This document shows positions 1 to 5,277 of a DNA stretch of 7,989 bases, in pieces. The notes below the pieces were generated by a model. That model was not told the origin of the DNA and ran no database searches. It saw only the letters and a program-made list of their open reading frames with translations. The stretch is from NCBI GenBank assembly GCA_011772275.1, contig WVZU01000372.1, positions 2,435 to 10,423 on the forward strand. Direction: 5' to 3'. A program made the position numbers and the translations under genes. Position 1 is the stretch's first letter. Each line of letters opens with the position of its first letter. Source of the stretch: Planctomycetales bacterium (GTDB lineage: Bacteria; Planctomycetota; Planctomycetia; Pirellulales; UBA7805).

Positions 1-1433
1 ACGCCTTGCTTTTCCAGGGGGTGGTATCCGCTTGTGGCCAGTGCGGGGGCGTCGGCGCTGGCCAGCATTTTGCCTGGGTTGGCCAACCGCTGCGGGTCCA
101 CGGCGTCGCGAACGCGGTACATGAACTGCATGTCGGTCGGGTTGTACATTTCTTTCAAATACGCTCGTTTTTCCAGCCCCACGCCGTGTTCCCCTGTAAT
201 GGATCCGCCCAGCTGGATGCAGAGTCGCAGGATTTCGCCCAGGCAGGCCTCGGCTTTTTCCAGCGCCCCTTGCTGGCGGCCGTCGAAGAGGATCAGTGGA
301 TGTAAATTTCCGTCCCCCGCATGAAAAACGTTGGCGATCCGGCAATCGTGCCGCCGTCCGATCTGTTCAATTTGTTCGAGGGCATTGCCCAGTTGCGACC
401 GCGGTACGACCCCATCTTGCACAATGAAATCGGGGCTCAACCGCCCCACGGCCGAAAAAGCGCTTTTCCTTCCTTTCCAGATCGTCATCCGTTCGGCCTC
501 GTCTTGCGCGATCTGAATATGAAAAGCCCCGGTTTCCCGGATGACCTCCAGCAGCCTTTGTTCTTCGCAAGCCACTTCTTCCTGCGGCCCTTCCAGTTCC
601 ACAATCAGCACCGCCCGGGCCGCTGGCGGATACGCAACCCCCACCGCCGCTTGCGCCGCGTCCATCGCCAGGCGGTCCATGATCTCCATCGCTCCGGGCA
701 ACAGCCCGGAGGCGACCACGCGGGCCACCGCGTGACCGGCCCCGGCCAGCGAATCGTAAGCGGCGATCAGCGTGCGAAACATTTCTGGCGCCGGCAGCAG
801 GCGTACCGTGATCTGCAACGCAATCCCAAACAGGCCCTCAGAGCCGACAAACATCCCGGTCAAGTCGGGACCGACCGTTTCCAGGCTGTCCCCGCCCAGT
901 TCCACCACCACCCCGTCCGGCAAGACAGCCTTGATCCCCAGCACGTGATTGGCCGTCATCCCGTACTTCAGACAATGCGCGCCGCCGGAGTTAAACGCCA
1001 CGTTGCCGCCGATCGTGCAGACCGGCCCGCTGGAGGGATCGGGTGCGTAGTACAGCCCGTCGCCAGCGGCATGCTGACTGATCTGCTGGTTAATCACTCC
1101 CGGCTGGACCACCGCCAGCCGCAAACGCGGTTCGTACCGCAGAATGCGGTTCAGCCGATTCAAGGCGATCACCAACCCGTGCTCAACCGGCACCGACCCG
1201 CCGCTGAGACTGGTACCGCTGCCCCGCGCCATGAACGGCACGTCATGCTGGCTACACAACCGCACCGTCGCCACCACCTCGTCTTCATCCACCGGCAGGA
1301 CCACACCCGCTGGCTTCACGCGAAAAGCGGTCAGTCCATCCGACTCGTAAGGCACCAGTTCGGCCGGCCCCCGCAGCAACCGGTCTGGCGGATAGATGTC
1401 ACTCAGCGATCGAAAGAAATCCCTGCGGTCCAT
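1..1433 (-). CDS. glcD: FAD-linked glycolate oxidase subunit GlcD (3' end cut by window edge)
   Basis: Predicted FAD-binding subunit of glycolate oxidase, oxidising glycolate to glyoxylate in the cytosol or at the inner membrane face. Reading back from 1433 gives about 477 uninterrupted residues without a stop. E. coli GlcD is about 499, so only the tail should be missing. Seen: the VAO/PCMH-type FAD-binding loop [12 protein letters not shown] (about 69-80), [11 protein letters not shown] (141-151) and [11 protein letters not shown] (194-204). The C-terminal FAD-oxidase domain carries [11 protein letters not shown] (370-380) and GEHGVGLEK (414-422), both typical of the GlcD/D-lactate dehydrogenase family. 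The start is fixed: an in-frame TAA lies two codons upstream (1440-1442). No Shine-Dalgarno is present, because the leader is a C-rich heptad repeat. It lies 123 bp downstream of the glyoxylate aminotransferase gene, which would use its product. D-lactate or D-2-hydroxyglutarate dehydrogenase are possible alternatives. GlcE and GlcF partners are not visible and could lie beyond the left edge. Confidence 0.9.
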   Translation of the reverse strand, partial: MDRRDFFRSLSDIYPPDRLLRGPAELVPYESDGLTAFRVKPAGVVLPVDEDEVVATVRLCSQHDVPFMARGSGTSLSGGSVPVEHGLVIALNRLNRILRYEPRLRLAVVQPGVINQQISQHAAGDGLYYAPDPSSGPVCTIGGNVAFNSGGAHCLKYGMTANHVLGIKAVLPDGVVVELGGDSLETVGPDLTGMFVGSEGLFGIALQITVRLLPAPEMFRTLIAAYDSLAGAGHAVARVVASGLLPGAMEIMDRLAMDAAQAAVGVAYPPAARAVLIVELEGPQEEVACEEQRLLEVIRETGAFHIQIAQDEAERMTIWKGRKSAFSAVGRLSPDFIVQDGVVPRSQLGNALEQIEQIGRRHDCRIANVFHAGDGNLHPLILFDGRQQGALEKAEACLGEILRLCIQLGGSITGEHGVGLEKRAYLKEMYNPTDMQFMYRVRDAVDPQRLANPGKMLASADAPALATSGYHPLEKQG

Positions 1434-1469
1434 GGGGGGTTAGGGGCTAGGGGCTAGGGGTTAGGGGGG
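1434..1469. repeat. Period-7 G-tract repeat, telomere-like, with G-quadruplex potential
   Basis: On the plus strand five G-tracts (1434-1439, 1443-1446, 1450-1453, 1457-1460, 1464-1469) are separated by the three-base loops TTA, CTA, CTA and TTA, giving an exact 7-base period in the centre. This satisfies the simple rule for an intramolecular G-quadruplex with four-G tracts and short loops. It touches the glcD start codon, so the glcD messenger carries the C-rich complement as its immediate leader. The G-rich strand is the glcD template strand. Function is unknown. It could be a simple-sequence expansion, a regulatory structure or a dispersed genomic repeat. Confidence 0.85.
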
Positions 1470-1556
1470 AACGGCAGAGAGAAGAGTGCAGACGGGTTGT
1501 TGGCTTGTGAGGGGATCGTTGCGTTGTCTGCCATGGTACGTGCGGGTCCGTTTTTT

Positions 1557-2744
1557 TTACTGGCCGGCTTGGCTCCAGCGCTGGTTGGCGGCGGCGATGG
1601 AGGCGCCGTGGTCGAACAGGTATCCTTCCTCGGCCAACAGTTGTTCCAGTGCCCCCAGCAGGAGGAGGACGTTTTTGGATCGAGCGGCGTGGCCCATGAG
1701 GCCGATCCGCCAGACTTTTCCCTGAAAATCTCCCAGGCCACCGCCGATCTCAATGCCAAATTCCTCCAGCAGTCGGCGCCGCAGTCTGGCGTCGTGGATA
1801 CCGTCGGGCACGCGGACCGCGTTCAGCTGCGGCAACCGGCATTCTGGCTCAGCGGTGTAGGGGATGTTTAGTGCGTCGAGTCCGGCGGCCAGCGCTTCGT
1901 GATGCAATTTGTGGCGGGCAAAGCATTCGTCCAGACCTTCTTCCAAGACCAGCCGGAGTGCTTCGTGCAGGGCATAGGTCATGTTGATGGGGGCCGTGTG
2001 GTGGTAGACGCGGTCTTCGCCCCAGTAGGAGGCCAGGAGGGAAACATCCAAGTACCAGCTGTGGACTTTTGTCTTGCGATTCATGATGGTCTTCACGGCG
2101 CGGGCGCTGAAAGACACGGGTGCCAAGCCCGGCGGGCAGCTCAAACACTTTTGCGTACCCGCATATACGGCATCGATATTCCAGCGATCGACTTCGACCG
2201 GGATGCCGCCCAGCGCCGTCACGGCGTCGACCAGCAGCATGGCTCCGGCATCGTGTACCAGCTGCGAAATCTCTTCGATCGGTTGCCAGGCCCCGGTAGA
2301 AGTTTCGGCCAAGACGAGGGCCACAACCTTAGGTTGGGCGCTTGCCAGTGCGTCTTTAAAATCGTCTGCCGCAAACACCTCGCCCCAAGGCCGCTTGACA
2401 CACGTCACCTCCGCGCCGGCGCGTCGCGCCATTTCGGCCAGCCGGCCGCCGAACACGCCGTTCACACCCACCACCACCGCATCCCCCGGTTCGACCAGGT
2501 TCATCACCGTCGCTTCCTGGCCTGCCGAACCGGTGCCGCTGACGGCGAATGTCAATTCGTTTTGAGTGCGAAATACCTGGCGCAGCATCCCTTGCATCTG
2601 GTCCATGAGCTGCAGGTAGTAGGGATCGAGGTGCCCCACCGTTGGGCGGGCCAGCGCGGCGAGCACGCGGGGATGAACATCGCTGGGCCCCGGCCCCATC
2701 AGGATCCGGAGTGGCGGATTCACGCCTGCGGGAATGGAGGACAT
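1557..2744 (-). CDS. PLP-dependent alanine/serine--glyoxylate aminotransferase
   Basis: A 395-residue fold-type I class V aminotransferase that most likely transfers an amino group from alanine or serine to glyoxylate, making glycine. Seen: the N-terminal [13 protein letters not shown] (about 16-28), the cofactor-phosphate region [10 protein letters not shown] (69-78), the pyridine-nitrogen aspartate in [11 protein letters not shown] (D173), the Schiff-base lysine in [12 protein letters not shown] (K199), VYHHTAPI (246-253), and the substrate-carboxylate arginine in WRIGLMG (R346). Length and motif order match human AGXT and bacterial PucG-like proteins. The start at 2744 sits just before the conserved MGPGPS region, with a weak purine stretch AGGCAGG upstream. 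The TAA stop at 1557-1559 opens into a run of A residues in the message. The downstream neighbour is glcD, which makes glyoxylate, and this supports the substrate. Serine-glyoxylate and ureidoglycine-glyoxylate aminotransferase (PucG) remain open, because donor specificity cannot be read from these motifs. No purine-catabolism gene is visible here. Confidence 0.9.
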   Translation of the reverse strand: MSSIPAGVNPPLRILMGPGPSDVHPRVLAALARPTVGHLDPYYLQLMDQMQGMLRQVFRTQNELTFAVSGTGSAGQEATVMNLVEPGDAVVVGVNGVFGGRLAEMARRAGAEVTCVKRPWGEVFAADDFKDALASAQPKVVALVLAETSTGAWQPIEEISQLVHDAGAMLLVDAVTALGGIPVEVDRWNIDAVYAGTQKCLSCPPGLAPVSFSARAVKTIMNRKTKVHSWYLDVSLLASYWGEDRVYHHTAPINMTYALHEALRLVLEEGLDECFARHKLHHEALAAGLDALNIPYTAEPECRLPQLNAVRVPDGIHDARLRRRLLEEFGIEIGGGLGDFQGKVWRIGLMGHAARSKNVLLLLGALEQLLAEEGYLFDHGASIAAANQRWSQAGQ

Positions 2745-2940
2745 GGTGGTACCTGCCTTTGAGTTTGTCGGTCCGGCTGCCGGCGGTCAGGGCCTGATGA
2801 CTTTCGTGGGTGACGGGTCTCGTGACGCGGGATGGGGCGATGGGGGGAAAAGACGGGAGGGCAGGAATCGAGCATGGGGAATGTTTGTTGTCCCGGACTT
2901 CCTGATGGGGCCGCTTGCCATCTGCCTTTTATTCCACACC
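2745..2940 (-). promoter_or_regulatory. Leader and probable promoter region of the aminotransferase-glcD unit
   Basis: About 196 bp between the post-nagB hairpin and the aminotransferase start. On the coding (minus) strand it is pyrimidine-rich around 2830-2870, with several C runs separated by AT bases, looser than the heptad array before glcD. A purine motif AGGCAGG lies about 8 bases before the start codon and could act as a weak ribosome-binding site. I could not find a convincing -35/-10 pair. No small gene is supported here. That a promoter lies here is inferred from the preceding hairpin and the 249-bp gap. Confidence 0.3.
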
Positions 2941-2986
2941 CCGCATGGCTCGCTTGCTGACTCCATCCGTCAAGCGAACCTTGCGG
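2941..2986 (-). terminator. Imperfect hairpin just after the NagB/PIG-L gene, probable transcript end
   Basis: Arms at 2941-2956 and 2971-2986 are inverted repeats of 16 bases with a 14-base loop. Read on the minus strand, an outer 5-bp GC-rich stem is followed by one A-A mismatch and a 10-bp inner stem containing one G-U pair. The hairpin begins 7 bases after the TAA stop of the fusion gene (2994-2996). No U-tract follows, so it is not a textbook intrinsic terminator. A U-less terminator or a 3'-end stabilising structure are both possible. A tail of AATAAAA follows about 7-12 bases later on the minus strand, which is not a termination signal. Confidence 0.5.
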
Positions 2987-2993
2987 CACTTTG

Positions 2994-4919
2994 TTAGATC
3001 AAATCGGCACTCCCATCCCAGGCCACAAAGGCCTCGATGGCCTGGTATTCGGCCAGGCCCAGTTTGTCGTACAGTTCGGCCGTATTGGCATTTCGCTGTT
3101 CGGCCCGTTGCCAGAATTCTCTCACATCCGGCCCGGGAAAGAGGGCTCGATCCTTCTGCGATTCGTGCTTGAAAATGGCCGTTCGTTTGCGTCGCACCTC
3201 GTCCGGGCTGAGCGGCACGGCCATATCGATAAGCTCGGGTCCCCATTCCTGCCAGGCGCCGCGGTACAGCCACAGCTGGCAGTCGGCATACCAGGGCTTG
3301 GATTCCACGTGCTGGCAGCCTTTCAACACGGCGCTGAGGCACATCCGATGGGTTCCGTGGGGGTCGGAGAGATCACCGGCCACATAAATCTGATGTGGCT
3401 GAATCTGGTTCAAAAGGTCCACGACGATTTGGACATCTTCCTGCCCGATCGGTTTCTTTTTGACGCGTCCCGTTTCGTAGAATGGCATGTCCAGAAAATG
3501 ACAGTTTTCCTCCGGCACACCGCAACAGCGTGCCGCCGCCCGTGCCTCCCCTCGGCGAATCAGGGCTTTGATCGTCTGGACCTCGTCGCTGTCGACTTGC
3601 CCAGGCTGTTTCTTGCGCAGAAATTCATCGATGTGCCTGTCCAGTTCATCGGTCCGTTGGGGGTCGATATCAAATGTGCGGTTGTATTCGGTGACGAATT
3701 CCGAGAAGCGGCTGGCGTCGTCATCAAACACTGCGATGTTACCCGAGGTCTGGTAGGCGACATGCACTTCGTGTCCGTGATCGGCCAGCCGGCTGAGCGT
3801 GCCGCCCATGGAGATCACGTCGTCGTCGGGATGGGGCGAAAAGACCAGCACGCGTTTGGGAAAAATTGCGTCTTCCGGGCGCGGGCGATCGCCAGGTTGC
3901 TTGGCCGATTCCGGTTTGCCGCCCGGCCAGCCCGTGATGGTGTTCTGCAGATGCCGAAAGACGCGGAGGTTCAGTTCGTAAGCCGGCCCGCGGTCCGCGA
4001 CCAGGTCTTGCAGGCCTTCCTCGTTATAGTCGCCGGCCGTCAGCTTCAGGATGGGCTTCTGCAGTCGGCGGGCGAGCCAGATGACGGCTTTGCGGATGTC
4101 GGCTTCCTGCCACGGGACGGTACCCAGCAGCCAGGGGCTGGCACAGCGGGTCAAATCGGCGGCGGCTGCGGTATCGAGCACGACTTGGGCGTTGGGATGT
4201 TCCTGCAGGAAGCTGGCCGCCACCGTCGGACTGACCTCGCCTTCCACCGCTTCACGAATCACGGGCGCCTTGTGTTCGCCGAATGCCATCAAAAGCACCC
4301 GCCGCGCGTCCAGGATCGTGCCGACGCCCATCGTAATCGCGCGGCGAGGCACGTTTTCTTCCCCAAAGAAATCGCTGGCCGCGTCCATGCGGGTCACGTT
4401 GTCCAGGGTAATGAGTCGCGTGCGGCTAAAGCGGCTCGATCCCGGCTCGTTAAATCCAATATGCCCGGTGCGTCCAATACCCAACAGCTGGATATCGATG
4501 CCGCCCGCCTCCCGGATCTTCTGTTCGTAAGTGCGACAAAATTCCGCCACGTCCTCGCTGGCGATTGTCCCATCAGGAATGTGGATGTTTTCCGCCGGGA
4601 TGTCCACGTGATCAAACAGGTGCTCGTGCATAAACCGCACATAGCTTTGCAGTTCGTGCGGCTGCATCGGGTAGTATTCGTCCAGGTTAAAAGAGACGAC
4701 CCCCGCCAGGCTGAGCCCCTCCTCCCTGTGCAGCCTCACCAGCTGCTGGTACACACCGACCGGCGTGCTACCGGTAGCCAGTCCCAGGACGCACGGTTTT
4801 CCCTCCGCCGCCCGCGCTCGGATCGTTTCCGCAATCTCTGCCGCGACCCACTGGCTGGTATCCCGCGCCTGCGAAAAGACTCGACAGGGGATGCGTTCCA
4901 CGTATTCCTGATTCATCAT
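2994..4919 (-). CDS. NagB-like glucosamine-6-phosphate deaminase fused to a PIG-L/LmbE deacetylase
   Basis: A 641-residue two-domain cytosolic protein. Residues about 10-260 align with NagB, which converts glucosamine-6-phosphate to fructose-6-phosphate and ammonia: LGLATGSTPVG (45-55), FNLDEYY (77-83; D80 matches the catalytic aspartate), GHIGFNEPGSS (152-162; H153, E158) and AVEGEV (224-229). Residues about 260-345 are a linker. Residues about 355-600 are a PIG-L/LmbE-type zinc N-deacetylase: FSPHPDDDVISMGG (360-373; H363, D366 likely metal ligands) and DPHGTH (519-524; H524 likely third ligand). One chain could therefore deacetylate an N-acetyl-amino-sugar phosphate and then deaminate it. 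Odd: where E. coli NagB has D141, K160 and R172, this protein has T151, I170 and about D183. The start is at 4919 or the adjacent ATG at 4916. The frame stays open upstream to 5069, but that stretch is low-complexity and not NagB-like. The Shine-Dalgarno is weak. Such fusions are known in Bacteroidetes and Planctomycetes and are usually annotated simply as glucosamine-6-phosphate deaminase. Confidence 0.88.
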   Translation of the reverse strand: MMNQEYVERIPCRVFSQARDTSQWVAAEIAETIRARAAEGKPCVLGLATGSTPVGVYQQLVRLHREEGLSLAGVVSFNLDEYYPMQPHELQSYVRFMHEHLFDHVDIPAENIHIPDGTIASEDVAEFCRTYEQKIREAGGIDIQLLGIGRTGHIGFNEPGSSRFSRTRLITLDNVTRMDAASDFFGEENVPRRAITMGVGTILDARRVLLMAFGEHKAPVIREAVEGEVSPTVAASFLQEHPNAQVVLDTAAAADLTRCASPWLLGTVPWQEADIRKAVIWLARRLQKPILKLTAGDYNEEGLQDLVADRGPAYELNLRVFRHLQNTITGWPGGKPESAKQPGDRPRPEDAIFPKRVLVFSPHPDDDVISMGGTLSRLADHGHEVHVAYQTSGNIAVFDDDASRFSEFVTEYNRTFDIDPQRTDELDRHIDEFLRKKQPGQVDSDEVQTIKALIRRGEARAAARCCGVPEENCHFLDMPFYETGRVKKKPIGQEDVQIVVDLLNQIQPHQIYVAGDLSDPHGTHRMCLSAVLKGCQHVESKPWYADCQLWLYRGAWQEWGPELIDMAVPLSPDEVRRKRTAIFKHESQKDRALFPGPDVREFWQRAEQRNANTAELYDKLGLAEYQAIEAFVAWDGSADLI

Positions 4920-4932
4920 GGCCTGTCTGCTC

Positions 4933-4948
4933 TTTTTTTCTTTTTTTT
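4933..4948 (-). promoter_or_regulatory. A-tract leader (A8-G-A7) before the NagB/PIG-L start
   Basis: On the minus strand the message would contain eight A, one G and seven A ending about 13 bases before the ATG at 4919. Only a weak purine stretch lies between it and the start codon. A-rich leaders can help ribosome binding through protein S1, which would fit a gene lacking a good Shine-Dalgarno. If translation began further upstream, this tract would be coding (Lys-rich) and prone to slippage, which argues for the downstream start. Confidence 0.4.
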
Positions 4949-5148
4949 CCCAGAAGCCCGCTCCAGCAGCTCCCCTGAGCCGGTCTGCGGGTCGCATGGA
5001 CGACGCTCCCTGGCGCCCTGGCCTCCCGTGGGGCCGCGGACCGCGAACAGCCCGGGGCACCGGACACATTTTTCACCTGCACCTGCAGAATAACCGATTT
5101 CGTCCGACCACGCAGCCGGGCAGGGCAGCCGGAAAATGGGAAAAGCCT

Positions 5149-5161
5149 GCTTGCCGCAAGC
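5149..5161. repeat. Short perfect dyad in the divergent promoter region
   Basis: GCTTGC and GCAAGC flank a single central C, giving a 6+1+6 dyad. It lies about 66 bases upstream of the putative putA -10 and about 230 bases upstream of the fusion-gene start. It could be an operator half-site pair or a small hairpin, but a dyad of this size can also arise by chance in GC-rich DNA. Confidence 0.25.
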
Positions 5162-5226
5162 TGCCCCTGGGTGTCCGTTCGCAGCGTCCCTGCCGACGCC
5201 TTGATGCTGAACCTCTTTACGCGCAC

Positions 5227-5232
5227 GATAAT
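5227..5232 (+). promoter_or_regulatory. Possible putA -10 element
   Basis: GATAAT matches the sigma-70 -10 consensus at five of six bases and would place the transcript start near 5239, about 39 bases before the putA ATG. The best -35-like hexamer upstream (TTGATG, 5201-5206) is 20 bases away, too far for a standard promoter, so only the -10 is suggested. Confidence 0.25.
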
Positions 5233-5264
5233 GAAGCCAGAAGACCGAATGGGGGGATAACCGC

Positions 5265-5269
5265 AGAGG
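5265..5269 (+). promoter_or_regulatory. Ribosome-binding site for putA
   Basis: AGAGG ends 8 bases before the ATG at 5278. It is the best Shine-Dalgarno match of any start in the window and supports choosing that ATG. The other nearby ATGs (5231, 5249) are out of frame. Confidence 0.55.
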
Positions 5270-5277
5270 CTTCGACG

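Larger units (their letters stand above)
4920..5277. other. Divergent intergenic region between the NagB/PIG-L gene and putA
   Basis: This 358-bp region should hold back-to-back promoters for the minus-strand fusion gene and the plus-strand putA. It contains the A-tract leader near the fusion gene, a GC-rich stretch (about 4960-5065), two adjacent CACCTG copies (5074-5085), a 13-base dyad (5149-5161) and a possible putA -10 element (5227-5232). Open frames crossing it on both strands show no recognisable protein and read straight into real genes in other frames, so I call no gene here. Confidence 0.6.

Noticed and set aside
321..1457. Plus-strand open frame of 378 codons opposite glcD
   Set aside because: It has an Arg/His/Gln/Pro-rich composition typical of an antisense shadow and no motif, while the opposite strand encodes GlcD over its whole length.
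1551..1558. T8 run as a terminator U-tract
   Set aside because: On the plus strand no stem precedes it and no plus-strand gene ends there; on the minus strand it reads as A residues after the aminotransferase stop.
1899..2762. Plus-strand open frame of 287 codons opposite the aminotransferase
   Set aside because: It is antisense to a gene with an intact PLP site, and no domain or ribosome-binding site supports it.
2945..2973. TTGACG on the minus strand as a -35 box for the aminotransferase
   Set aside because: It falls in the hairpin loop and arm, and the hexamer 17 bases downstream (AGCCAT) is a poor -10.
2991..5093. Long plus-strand open frame of 700 codons opposite the NagB/PIG-L gene
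   Set aside because: It lies antisense to a gene with clear catalytic motifs, shows no recognisable domain and is rich in His, Arg and Gln as expected from a mirrored GC-rich gene.
5201..5232. Full sigma-70 promoter (TTGATG plus GATAAT) for putA
   Set aside because: The spacer is 20 bases, outside the usual 16-18, so only the -10 hexamer is kept as a weak suggestion.
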